Shown here in pieces: positions 1 to 22,589 of a DNA stretch of 64,000 nucleotides (positions within the stretch are counted from its first letter, which is position 1; each line of letters begins with the position of its first letter). The stretch is from Flaccisagitta enflata. Taxonomy: Eukaryota > Chaetognatha > Sagittoidea > Aphragmophora. The stretch is taken from the NCBI GenBank assembly GCA_965153355.1, contig OZ231126.1, positions 6,014,001-6,078,000 on the forward strand. Reading direction: 5' to 3'. The notes beneath the pieces are model-generated. The model made no database searches and was not told the origin of the DNA. It saw only the letters and a program-made list of their open reading frames with translations. The translations under genes and the position numbers were made by a program.

Positions 1-2336
1 ACCTAACTGAAAAAAAGGAACCAGGGTGTCCATATCCCCAGCTGAGCCCCTTTATCCTAATTAGGGGGGTGGGAGAAAGGTGAATTTTTACTAAAATTGG
101 TTAAGGTTATAATTACTTCTTAGTGATTAAAGGGAAAAAGCCTTCATCTTCAAAGAAGATATATCATGGGATGATAGGTCACCATGAGGGGTAAAAGGTT
201 TTGTACATGTCCATAAAAATTAATAAAAATTGATAAAGTTAATATAATTTGATATAATAACAAACCATTCAGCTTCTGGTCATCAGTTGGTGTCCTGTAC
301 CCAAAAAAAGGGTTTCGCCCCATATATACATATATATTTAAAATACACATGTATATATTCACCAAGACCCAAGTACAGGTGGGGCACACCTTGAAGGTGT
401 CCTTCACTGCATGGTTTGTAGAATATAGAAATCATCAGGAACACGCCATGACATCAAAAGGAATATCATGAGTTTTCCCAATTATTTTCAAAATTCTTTA
501 TTATAGGAAAAAATCTTTTTAAAAAAATATATTAGGAATAATAATTAAAACTATAGTAAAACCTAGAAGGTGTTTGGCTATGGTCTACGACAAGTGGGTC
601 AAAAGATTCTCATAGCCTCCCACCAATACTGTTCTCTGAAAAATATTAAAAAACATTAGAGAAATGTTGGAAAATAATAAAAGAATTTAATGAGGGGCAT
701 TATATACAACGCCTTCCTCCCCTGATATTTAAAGATGGTGTTTGGCTATGGTCTGCGACAAGTAGGTCAAAAAGATTCTCATAGCCTCCCACCCAAAAAA
801 TTATTTAATCAAAAATATTTTAAATCGCCTAAATCGCCTAAATCGCCTAAATCGCCTAAATCGCCTAAGTCCCAGTAAGATATTACTACATAAATAAATT
901 AGCTAATATCTCATGAACCAGACTTCAGATTTAATTCGAATTTTGCAGGGGCTGCTTATTCAGTGACCCTTACTTGTATACCAAATTAAAAATAAATTCA
1001 CATAAGTTTACTACCCTCTGCCTATGTAGATCGCCTAAGTCCAGTAAAATATTACCATAAAAATAATAGGCAAAGGGTAGTAAAAGTTAGTGAATTTTTC
1101 TGAAAATTGGTACACAAGCTCCTATTGACCTATAAACAACACCAGCAAAGTTTCATAAACTTCTGAAGTCTGGTTCCAAAAATATCAAGGGTTTTAAACA
1201 AACAGACAGACAGACTACACATCACTGCTACTTCATAGTCATCGACGAAACTGTTCGTCGGGGACAAAAAAAAGACGTTCATCATCTTTGACATTCTCAT
1301 TATCAACCCATCATCAACATGCAACATGTCACGGCCTTCGTACATATACGCAAATGACTCACCTACACGTCGTGTTGGTCTTTCTAAAGGCGACTTTGAC
1401 GGCTCTCCAAGTGGTTGATCGATGAGCGCGTTTTTGCTCGCGCATTTCGATGGCGCGGCCACAAACCGGATCCCCGAAATGAGGACTCTTCATCTCACTC
1501 CAAGACTCAGAGTGAAACATCATATCGCCTGTGTGGATATTAAAGCAAAAGATAGTATATGCAAATAACCTTAAACCAGATCCCCGAAATGTGGACTCTT
1601 CATCTCGCTCCAGCAGTCAGAGTGAAACATCATATCGCCTGCAGTTATGAAACAGCTATGTAGGTACGTTAGACATAACAGTACAATCAATCTATCATAA
1701 ATGCATAAGTCACATTAATGGACGTGAAATAAAATTGAGGACATTTTATTGTTCATTGTTAGTGAAAGATATAATACAATACACTTTTTTTTTTTATAAG
1801 AGACAAGATTTTTAAACTCAGCCTGGATAATCTTAAATTTTTTACTGTTATGAGGCTCAAATTCTCTTAAATTGTTCTTATTTTTTTCGACGCGTGAAAT
1901 ATCGAAAATTATGTATAAGTATACTATTTATATGGAAAACAATGTATTAATACACTATTTCGTAGTGTTCTATGTATCTTCAATTGAAAACTTGTTAGTT
2001 ACTATAAAACTTGAAATATCCTGTTCAATGTGACAAACAAAACCAAAAAAGAAAGTCTTTTTCTGAAAAATTTACAAATTTTTGAATAAAGTTTTAGGAT
2101 TGTCATAAGTTTTATCAAGAGACTCAAAAAAAAATTTTCTAAAAAATTTTCAAAAGTGAATCTCAGCCTGGGCATTCTCTTATTTTGTTCTTAAAATTTC
2201 GGCAAATCTCAGCCTCATGTCTCTTATAAACTGGTCTCTTATAAAATAAAGAAAGTGTACAATCAAACAATTACAAAAGGGCGATTTAACTGGACTGGAC
2301 TAGACACAACCTCACGAGTCGTTGATTTGTTTAACA
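1..2336. repeat. Gene-free repeat-rich left end
   Basis: No convincing gene. A 60-base segment beginning GGTGTTTGGCTATGGTCT is repeated at about 569-624 and 731-792. Five copies of a 9-base unit (ATCGCCTAA) lie at about 826-868. A dispersed element at about 866-1267 is related to the array at 21020-21770. A 65-base segment beginning GATCCCCGAAATG is repeated at about 1471-1535 and 1575-1640. A minus-strand open stretch at about 1370-1462 ends at a plausible donor (GTGAGT) but begins with GTG, so I do not call it a gene. If the MOV10L1-like gene continues leftward, this stretch is its intron. Confidence 0.6.
866..1267 (+). mobile_element. Dispersed inverted-repeat element, copy 1
   Basis: The left half contains TATTACTACATAAATAA and TCAGATTTAATTCGAATT followed by TTTGCAGGGG. 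The right half reads ATAGGCAAAGGGTAGTAAAAG, which is the inverse of the CTTTTACTACCCTTTGCC block seen in the second copy. It ends with a GACAGACAGACAGAC tract and a short hairpin around CGACGAAACTGTTCGTCG, followed by GGGGACAAAA. The same order of blocks occurs at 21020-21770. It has no coding capacity and its class is unknown. Confidence 0.55.
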
Positions 2337-4752
2337 TTAGTCTGACATTGAACTCCGCTTCGCACCTCTTCCTTGGTAATCGATGAAGCCGATAAACTTC
2401 TCGGGAAACCAGGCGTTGATCTTGCCGCTAAATTCGATGCACCGAACGGGAGAAATGGAAGAAACACCATCCGCGCCGAAAGACTGCAGGAGGAACGGTG
2501 AGAAGGAGACTGAAGTTGGTGAAGTAGGAAAATTGGCGCGGCAAGGATAGTAAAACAATCAGACAGCATATCTACATCAGTAAAATCATGAGCATTGAGC
2601 ATAAAGCAACAAGGCCGTATTTACACCCCTTGTCGCGGACGGGTGGGCAGGAGAGGAAATCAGAAATGTGACGGACCGCCCGACTGAAAACTTATAAGAG
2701 TGATGAATTTTGCAGGCAGCATTCAGTCTCAACATCGAATTACCCCATCCTTGTTGACGAGGGTCTCGAGCTGATAATGGACCCAGTCTCCTTCTCTGAG
2801 GGTGAAATCAGTGTTGACCACTTCCTTGGCGAAGGGCAGACCAGGACCTGAGAACGGGAAAAAGGGATATAGAATTTCTAGTTGATAGGGACATAGGGTA
2901 GGGTAAGGTCAATGAGTCACCTGGGGTAAAGAGCGTCACCCCCTTTATTCTCACAAAACGGGAAAACCACTGGTATTTTTGATGCTTATATGTACAGTCT
3001 GTGAGTCTTTTTTCGTTAAACACAGATATTAACCGAGGGCATGATAAAGTGAGTGACCAATTTGACCCTGGATGACCCATTTCATCCCATCAACTCCAAG
3101 AGCACAAGGAATCATACCAATGGGACTCGTCAACGTAAAAACATGACTACTACACAGCATTATTAAGCGAATATTATCAGCCAACATATCCATACCGACG
3201 CTGCCGGTTCCATCCGGGTTCACGTGATGAATCCGGCCAACTTTCCGCCGAGATCGAGGAGTCTGATCTTCCGCCTCCTCCTCCACTTTATCCCCCTCCT
3301 CTTCTTTGCTCCTTCCGAATTCCTCCCCGTATGGACCCATATTCGTTTCCGATGAATTTCCAACCACGGCGTCATTCTCGTCAGCTTCGCTATCATCATC
3401 ATCTTCTTCGTCGTCGTCGTCATCATCGTCAACCCAAGGAGCGTCTTTGGCAGCAGGATTGGAATGAAAAGTCAGGACTCGCCATCCAGATAAAGCCGAA
3501 GATCGCACCGCTAATCCACTCACCTGAACCAAGCCAATACATCAGTACAGAACACATGTAACGACATGTCCATCACCCATTGCACTCCTTTTACTGCTTT
3601 TAACAGTAAATTCATGATTCATGCATGACTTAAAATCCGATGGCTACTGCAGAGTGAAGAGTAGTCAGAGACTTAAATGGCCTTCTTTGTAAACTCCACC
3701 TCCCCATAATGATTTTTAGATACTAAGATTAAGACATCCTTTGCAAAAATTCCCTGCTCCTACCAAGCCATTCATCGATACAACCTTAGACCCAGTCCTG
3801 AATTGTTAGGCCCTCCGCCCACTAAGAAGCATTGAATCCAATTACCAGGAAGGAGAGCAGGTGCCGCCCGCTTAATTAGGCTGTGAACAAAACCGACCAT
3901 GGGCCCCCAATCCTGAATTGCTAGGCCCTCCGCCCACCACAAAGAATTACCCCGCTTAGCCAGGCCCATCAATGAAACCGACCTTGGAGCCAATTCTGAA
4001 TTGTTTCGCTTTGTCGAATGCGTTTCGATCAAAGGTGATCTCGCCGTCGACTAATCCATGATCATCGTGCAGATTCGTTACGCGTCCTGAGAAACAAAGA
4101 GTCAGGAGAAAGGATACATCATAAATGAGCGAAATCATCGATTAGCCGATACTAGCTTGTTTGATATATACCGTTCATTGTCGGATCATAAACCATTGAA
4201 CCAAAGAAATACAATAGACGAGAGATCTGATAGAGATCTGTTCTTCCAAAGAAATCAGTGCGGATCTTTACTACCAATCAAACAATGACCGACGCCGCAC
4301 AAACATCGCCCGAAATGATATAAGAATCAAATTCATCATCCTCACCCTTTCTCATGTTGGTGTGATGTGTTCAAAACTGCTAGTCCTTTCCTCTTATTAA
4401 TACATAAAATGTGGGGTGAAGGGATTTCCTTGTAGTAAATCCATAACGTCCTTTTGTAATCTGCCCGTCTCTTTTGCTTGCATGTACAATATGTAAATGT
4501 CTTTCAATTCAATTTCTCACGTTGGTTTACAATCACGTTAATTCTAGACTCGCCTCTGAACTGTTTCTGTTCCTTTTTCTCCAAATGATGATATCGCAGC
4601 GCCGGCGCGCTTCCTGATTCGACGTCATCGCTCGTAGAAACGCCGCTTCTGGACTCGGCGTCGTCGCCATCGTCGTCGTCGTCGGCGTCGTTTTCATCGT
4701 CGTCGTCGTCGCCGACCAGATAATCAGCGATTCGATCCAACAGTTTAAACAT
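2337..4752 (-). CDS. MOV10L1-like N-terminal CSD-type repeat protein (helicase part absent or beyond the window)
   Basis: Five exons are read from GT-AG sites: 4752-4521, 4086-3983, 3523-3196, 2847-2744 and 2483-2337. They join in frame to 304 residues. The start is MFKLLDRIADYLVG, followed by a long Asp/Glu run. Short beta-barrel-like repeats follow, recognisable by GRVTNLHDDHGLVDGEITF, KVGRIHHVNPDGTGSVG and GKINAWFPEKFIGFID. The pattern, including VSGLAVRSSALSGWRV and LREGDWVHYQLE, parallels the N-terminal half of MOV10L1, the germline RNA helicase of the piRNA pathway, in the same order. A second Asp/Glu-rich run interrupts exon 3. No SF1 helicase motif follows. Exon 5 either ends at the TAA near 2337 or is spliced at GTGCGA (about 2365) to exons beyond the left edge. 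The gene could therefore be a partial view of a full helicase or a helicase-less derivative. The family call is my own alignment from memory; the exon structure is firmer. Confidence 0.68.
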
Positions 4753-5231
4753 TTCGGGGGTTGTGTAGAGATGGAAGGCAAGAGACTCCGACGGGGAAGC
4801 GGGCAGGAGAGAGATGTGGACGATGTAGGACGGCCGGAATGACGATCCACTAAGAGCCTATACGCTAATAATGTTCGTGATCACAGTCATGGCTTCTCTT
4901 TGATATAAATGAACGCTGGCTGGACAAATGATAGATAGAGCAGGTTCATCAAATTAAACAAGAAGAGAGAGTGGGAGACTGGTTTTCCTACAACAATCAA
5001 ATATTACAGATCGACATATCATTATTATCATTAAAATATTCATAAAAATGATTTAATTTGGCTATCAGACAGCTGGAGAGAAGTTTTCACAGATGCTTAC
5101 AGATACGGCAATTACGCCGTAACGTTTCAATCGAACTTTCGTATGTATGTATGTCTATTCAAATGAGTTTCATGCAGTGCAGTAAGGTAGTCGTGGCCGC
5201 CACACAAGTAAAGCGGGGAATCTCTTTTTCT

Positions 5232-7509
5232 TCAATCGAATTCTTGTCTGTATTTGAGTAAAAGTAACGTGTCTTGCAATTTGGTCTCCACGTCAGACAC
5301 GTATGACTCCATCGTCTGTCCTTCCAAAATCTTGGGCAAGTAAAACCGCATGTTATGGCTCTTAAGGTACGCGGCAACCTGATAAATGAGAAAAGATCAA
5401 TACAGTTGTATACAGTTACATACAGTTATGTACAATGAAAAAAACCGTTGTATACGGTCTCAGTGCGTTGAATAAAATAACAAGACATATTCAAGACACC
5501 AACACAGATTTAAGTACGATTTGGATAGGACAAATTCTTCTCTTCGAAAAAAATGGTGACATTGTGACATTGTGACATTGTTGAGGAATAGAAATGGCGA
5601 TGATGATGCTGAAAAAGACGCACGCACGCCGAAGATAGTGATGGGTATGACGACAAAAATGGTGCAGATGGAGACGAAGACAGAAATGATATAGATGTCG
5701 ATGATGAGAACGGTTAAAACTTACCTCCGAGTGTTGCTGGATCTTGGCCTTGGATTGTGCGAAATCGCCGCCCAATTTTGTGACGCCAAAAAGCAAAGAT
5801 TTCACTTCGGTCCCGGCGCTGTGCGGACATGAACCCACACACGACTGAGTAAATTACACGCTACTCGTAAATACATCGGTCCGTTTGTCTGTCCGCTTGT
5901 AAAGAGATATTTACGACAATATCGCGCCTGCCCAATTGCCAGCCGTAGGCAGATGAGATGTCAATCTGGTATTTTCTATGAATCCCATGTAAGCAGAACT
6001 GGTGATCAACATTGACTGACCAAATAACTACTACCAATTATCACAAACCAATTCACCACTACCAGCTATCACAAACCAATCGATCCTGAAGCCACCAATT
6101 CTACCGAAACAGAAACTGACCTCTCGGACGTATTTTCTTCATCATCCTCTCCGTCATCCTCTCCGTCATCCTCTCCATCATCTTGCGGTAAAAGAGTCGG
6201 GAACTGGACTGTCCAAGCCACGTGAGCGTGCTCTTGCGAGAAAATGACTTGGAAATTGTCAGGAATAATTTCTCTTTGCGTCTTCATGGCGGCGAAGATG
6301 GGATCTTCTGCCACGCCATCGCCGTCAGCGGCGTCGAAACCGCTTCCGCCGGCGCCGCCAATCATCAAGTTGGTGGATAAATAACGGCGCAGTTTGTCCA
6401 ATTGGTAGATCGAAGCCCAACGACGGATGTCCAGCAAGAGGTCCACAGTTGCTGGATGCGGAGCAAGGACAGGGAGAGAAAGAGAAAGCGTTATCGAAAT
6501 CCAAAGGACAAAGTGAAGATCTCCTCACTGTGATTGAACACTTGTCTTTTTTACGAATCCATGACGGCAAACTTACCCCAAGCCTAACATAACCTCTGGC
6601 CCTCTGACCCTACCCCTAACCCTAAACCAAACCCTACCCCAAACCCAACCCTAACCCTTACGTAAACCCCAGCCAAACCCCATCCGCGCAAAAGTATTGT
6701 TCAGCCGAAAAACAAAAGACCAATTTCCTTTTCTCCCCCAAGACCGATAAGACGATTGTCGGTTGTACTTATAGCAAGAAGGGAAGAAGGTCAGGGGCCT
6801 TAGGTTGAGAATAAGCCTCCTGTGACTTCAAAGTGCAATTTCAAATCTTACTCTGGGGTTCTTGAACGTTGTAGGCGAATAGCGCGTGTTCGTAACGCGG
6901 CCAGAAGTTCTTCCAGTCATCGTGAAGGATGTACAATTCGGGAAACAAACGAAGCTTCGGCCCGTAGATCAGGATGATGGGAAGGTGGGTGTCCGCGAAC
7001 GGCAATTGGATCTATAAATGATAGGAGTCAAAATTAGTTAGAACTCGACGTTCTATTCTTTGGCCGAATAAAACAGGTTTGCTCCTACGATTCAGCATCT
7101 TGTACAATAAACACCACTCCCGAGAACAGAAGCGGGGAAGCTCCGTTAATAATCGAGAAAGTTAATTGTCGAGAAATTTCCAATTAGAAGCAAGACTTTT
7201 AAAATGTTAGTGTTTCTGTTACATTCCTGTGTCTAATTTCTTTTTCTTTCCATCAGTGCTGGCGAGGGAAAAATAACAAATTGAAGTCAATAGAACACTA
7301 AACGTTGTGTTAAAGTTATCGATAGCCTAGTTCACTGTTAATACCAAATACTGCTGTACCTTGAATGCCTCGTCAATCCTGTGGCGATCGCAATCCTCAA
7401 TCTCCACCGGACCATCGTACATTAAATCCGGATGATACCGAACCGCGTCTAAATGTCTCTGAATAATCTCCGTTCGTTCTTTGATGTCCGCCGGAAACAT
7501 GAATGCCAT
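5232..7509 (-). CDS. Unrecognised five-exon gene, 293 residues
   Basis: The exons are 7509-7360, 7011-6852, 6451-6121, 5818-5725 and 5378-5232. All have good GT-AG borders, and they sum to 882 nt with an intact frame. The protein starts MAFMFPADIKERTEIIQRHL. It continues with a hydrophobic segment (THLPIILIYGPKLRLFPELY), an aromatic patch (HDDWKNFWPRYEHALFAYN), and a helix-like segment (TTVDLLLDIRRWASIYQLDK). An acidic GEDDGEDDGEDDEE insert follows, and the helical C-terminus ends KYRQEFD. There is no signal peptide or clear membrane span. The hydrophobic, proline-rich core is loosely reminiscent of RWD/UEV-type folds, but I would not name a family. Intron 2 carries a telomere-like CCCTAA-rich tract. 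Its neighbours on the same strand are the MOV10L1-like gene (downstream) and the methyltransferase (upstream). I am confident it is a gene; its function is unknown. Confidence 0.7.
6600..6665. repeat. Interstitial telomere-like tract in an intron
   Basis: This is a degenerate run of CCCTAA/CCCTAC-type units, with several exact CTAACCCTAA pieces, inside intron 2 of the unrecognised gene. It matches the animal TTAGGG telomere repeat on the other strand. It is short and degenerate, so it is not a chromosome end. Confidence 0.6.
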
Positions 7510-7659
7510 GATTTGTCTTTTCTTGTGTGTGGATTGGATTCAGGAATTGATTAACAACACTGTCCAATGTCAAACTGTGACTGAAAATGAAGCAGATCGC
7601 GCGTCGTGTGAACAAATAACGAATTCACGGAGCGACGGGATTTTAAAACGATCGCTAGA

Positions 7660-8093
7660 ATTATATAAAGAAAGAAAAAGAGAAACAGAGAATAAGAGGG
7701 AAAGAGAGAGAAGGAATGTGCTAAAGAGAGAAAGAGGGAAAGGTAGTAAGGAAGACAGAAAGAAAGGAGGGAAGAAAGAAAGGAGGAAAGAAAGGAGGAA
7801 AGAAAGAAAAGAACGGAGCGACAGATAAGAAGATTTCTTTCAGAAAGAAAGAAAGAAAGAAAGAAAGGAAAGAGAAGAAAGAAAGATAGGAAAGAGAGGA
7901 AGGAAAGATAGGAAAGAGAGAAAGAAAGAAAGGAAAGATAGGAAAGAGAGAAAGAAAGAAAGGAAAGTGAAGAAAGAAAGAAAGAAAGAAAGAAAGGAAA
8001 GTGAGGAAAGAAAGAAAGAAAGAAAGGAAAGTGAAGAAAGAAAGAAAGAAAGAAAGGAAAGTGAAGAAAGAAAGAAAGAAAGAAAGAGAAGAA

Positions 8094-8165
<72 letters not shown>
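7660..8165. repeat. GAAA-type microsatellite between genes
   Basis: About 500 bases of purine-rich GAAA/GGAAA/GAGA units, ending in a clean (AAAG)n run at about 8095-8160. It separates the unrecognised gene from the 3' end of the methyltransferase gene. The serine/phenylalanine/leucine open frames read through it are artefacts of the repeat. Confidence 0.9.
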
Positions 8166-8167
<2 letters not shown>

Positions 8168-8204
8168 AATCTACTGAGCACAACTCATCAACAACTGAAA
8201 GAGA

Positions 8205-8522
8205 TCAATCCTCGTCAATGAGACAGAATCGCGCCAGAAAATCTTCATCTTCATCATTCTCCTGCTTCGATGTCGCAAGAGTCAACGGAAGTCGTTGTGA
8301 CGCTGGAGGTGTCCAAGGCCCGACGAGATATTCGTCCTCGGCAAATGTGGAGACGGAAGAACCTTTAACGAGAACGTAGAGGAAATATTCCATGATGCCA
8401 GCAGACGACGATGTCGACGAAGACGAAGCGGGAGAACGATCGAGAAAGGCGAAGAACGGAGGCGAAGAAGTTATCGGAAGCTGCAGCTGCTGCTTATTTC
8501 CGTGCTTGTCTGACTGACATAG

Positions 8523-8559
<37 letters not shown>

Positions 8560-9839
8560 GGTTGTTGTTGTTGTGGTTGTGGTGGTTGTTGTTGTTGTTG
8601 TTGTTGTTGTTCCTGATGCTGTTGTTCATCTTCTTTTTCCCGACGCTTACGCCCTCCATGAAGCAGCGGCAAACGGAAATGCGGTTGATCGAAAGAGATA
8701 GATATGAAGACGCCATCTGGTTTAAGTACGGCGTGCGTCTGCTCGACGGCGTCGGCGTAAAGACGCGTCAACTCCGACGGTGGATTCCAAGGGTCGTGTT
8801 TGACGCCGGCCGCCAACACGTCCAACACGCCCTTTTCGATGACGACGTCGAATGTCCCGCGAGCGTAACGCGTGAAATTGAGGGAAAGGTCGGGTTGGGT
8901 GGAAATACGTCTTTCAGTTGCAACGTTAACGAGGTCATCTTTGTCAGCGCCGCTGATACGATCCCTAGCGTCCTCGCCATAATCATCGTCGCTGTCATTG
9001 AAACTCCCATTAGCACCGTCACGTGGATGAAGAACACTGCGGTTACCGCAATCATCATCATCACAATCATCATCGCCCGCGGAAACGAGGGAGAACATGT
9101 CGGCGCAGTCGTATTTAAGACATTCAGCGACTTCCGGTGGCACCAGATCGCTATTTGCAGTCCGTCTCTTCATCGTGGCGACGGCGGCGGGCGAGTAGTC
9201 CATACAAGTCACTCGAGGACGAAGACCGGAACTCGATCCCGATCTCGACTTGAGCAAAAGATCGGCTGCCAACTCCTCAGCCAACAAAGAAGTCCCACCT
9301 CCCAAAATCAACACAGACAAGTCGGAGGAATTCGCTGAATCGCGTTTGTTGTCATTGTCCATGTTAGTGTTGTCGTTGTCCATATTAGTGTTGTCGTTGG
9401 CCATATTAGTGTTGTCATTATTCACGTTAGTGTTGTCATTGTCCTTGTTACTGTTGTCATTATCCACGTTAGCGTTGTCATCATCCTCATTAGTGCTGAC
9501 ATTGTCCATGTTAGTGTTGTTATAGTCTACGTTAGTGTTGTCATTGTCCATGGTAGTGTCATTGAGAATACTAGCGTTGTCATTTACAATATTGGCGTTG
9601 TCTTTGGCACTTTTAGCGTAGTCAACAGCATCGAAGTTGTTCTTCTCAACCCCCTCAAAAGTGTTGTCCTCAGCTCCGTAATTTTCCCTACGATTGGCGA
9701 CGAGTCTGTCGAGGATGCGCATGATGCGGTCGCGCCAGACTGAGTAAGGTCCGAGCCATTCAAAACCGGCCTCTCCCCGGGTGAACCGGTCCTCCCAGTA
9801 ATCCCGCCGGCCGTAATCCACGTTCGTCTCAGCCGGCAT
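8205..9839 (-). CDS. EEF1AKMT4: EEF1A lysine methyltransferase 4-like (class I SAM methyltransferase), single exon
   Basis: One uninterrupted 544-residue frame starts MPAETNVDYGRRDYWEDRFT. The opening Tyr-Trp-(E/D)-x-R-(F/Y) block is typical of the EEF1AKMT4/METTL13 family. The SAM-binding glycine loop is LSVLILGGGTS (about residues 174-184). The acidic ribose-binding motif is CMDYSPAAV (about 212-220). The family signature FDVVIEKGVLDVL is at about 330-342, and VLKPDGVFISISF at about 371-383. The protein ends with an acidic DEDFL-type tail, as in the family. Human EEF1AKMT4 is about 255 residues. The excess here is low complexity: an Asn/Asp/Thr tract of about 85 residues made largely of 7-residue units (NDNTNMD-like) between the N-terminal block and the SAM fold, an Asp-rich insert, and a poly-Gln tract coded by (CAA)n. 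Family members methylate a lysine of translation elongation factor 1A. Activity with such inserts is unproven. Confidence 0.88.
8521..8615 (-). repeat. CAA trinucleotide tract coding poly-glutamine
   Basis: A near-pure GTT/TTG run on the plus strand reads as CAA codons on the minus strand, inside the methyltransferase frame. It lies after the core SAM fold and before the conserved tail. It codes for about 30 Gln with a few Pro and His. Confidence 0.9.
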
Positions 9840-9869
9840 TTTTAGTTTAATAGCCTATTCAATCAATTT

Positions 9870-10606
9870 TTTCCAGCTTCCACAAGTACAGAGAATCAAT
9901 CAATCTATCAATCTCAATCCCCTCGGGAGAGTTTGTAGCAACTAAAGGACAAATTCATTTGCCCTGTCTAAATTCCGCCCTGTGCGCCAGAATGTCAAAA
10001 TTAAACAAGGATTCATTTCCAACTCAAAAAAGGCTTTAACAGTCCATGAAACAATTTTTGGGTAAAGGTAGAAATGAGGTAAACAGAACGAGTTAACGAA
10101 ATACGTACAATCAAATAACAAGGCCGGATACACGGCCACCAGTTGCGGACGGGTGGGCAGGGGCGGAAATGCGCGTTTTCACACTTTTCGACTCGATCAT
10201 TACGGACTGACCAACGGACGGACAAAGCCTCTTATACAGTTGCGTATCCGCAACTAAAAACATGTATTGCATATCAAAGCGTAACAAATAAATCAACATG
10301 TAACAAAGAGGGGTTGATTGTATCACAGAAAATACTAGAGCGTCAACTGATAACGACCGTCCCGTTTTTTATGTGTCCTCGCATATCTATAAGAGATCAT
10401 GTCAGTCGGCAGTTGGTTGGTTGGTTGGTTGGTTGAGCCATCACGCAAACATTTAAATTGCAAAATCCAAGGCTTTCATTCAAAATACAGCATCATGGTA
10501 CTCTCTCACTGATTTTTTCATACAATCATTCATTAATTCATTCTTTCATTCATTCATAAACAATCTATATTCAAACAGGACTCATTGTTGGCCTAATTGG
10601 ACTTGT
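9870..10606 (-). repeat. Duplicated spacer downstream of copy A
   Basis: The segment from about 9876 to 10606 is closely similar to 22010-22589, the spacer downstream of copy B. Shared landmarks are TCAATCTATCAATCTCAATC, CCCTGTGCGCCAGAATGTCA, GAACGAGTTAACGAAATACG and GTTGGTTGG runs. Similarity ends at about 9876, within TTCTCTGTACTTGTGG. In copy A the matching segment runs on into zinc-finger coding sequence. Copy A's spacer additionally contains an inserted hairpin-headed repeat at 10120-10256. Confidence 0.75.
10120..10256 (-). mobile_element. Hairpin-headed dispersed repeat (minus orientation)
   Basis: It runs from CAAGGCCGGATACACGGCC, through GGGTGGGCAGGGGCGGAAATG and CCAACGGACGGACAAAGCCT, to a terminal GTTGCGTATCCGCAACT hairpin. 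The corresponding place in the duplicated spacer of copy B (22255-22262) lacks it, so it inserted after the gene duplication. Confidence 0.75.
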
Positions 10607-22092
<11,486 letters not shown>

Positions 22093-22589
22093 TTGCCCTG
22101 TCTGAATACTGCCCTGTGCGCCAGAATGTCAAAATTAAACTAGATTCGTTATTTCATTTCCAACTCAAAAAGGCATTAACAGTCCATGCAACAATTCTTT
22201 TGGTAAAGGTAGAAATGAGGTGAACAGAACGAGTTAACGAAATACGTAATCAAATAAAAACATAACGAAGTGTAACAAACAAATCAACGTGTAACAAAGA
22301 GGGGTCGATTGTATCATAGAAAATACTAAAGCGTCAACAGATAACGACCGTCCCTTTTTAGATGCGTCCTGTCAGTCATGTCAGTCCGCAGTTGGTTGGT
22401 TCGTTGATCCATCATGCAAACATTTAAATGGCAAGGCTATGGCAAGGCTTTCATCCAAAATGCAGCATCAGCGTACTCTCTGATTCTTTCATCTAATCCT
22501 TCATTCATTCATCTATTCAGTCATTTTTTCATTCACTCATAAACAACGTACAATTTATGAGGAATGATCGTTGGCCTACGTGGCCTTGT

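Noticed and set aside
826-868. Possible CRISPR-like short repeat array
   Set aside because: The units are 9 bases in direct tandem with no spacers, and the genome is eukaryotic.
1370-1462. Possible first exon with a GTGAGT donor on the minus strand
   Set aside because: The frame starts with GTG rather than ATG, and no partner exon or family is visible.
7551-8183. 210-residue Phe/Leu/Ser-rich membrane-like protein
   Set aside because: It is a translation of the GAAA microsatellite; other microsatellites in the window give similar false membrane proteins.
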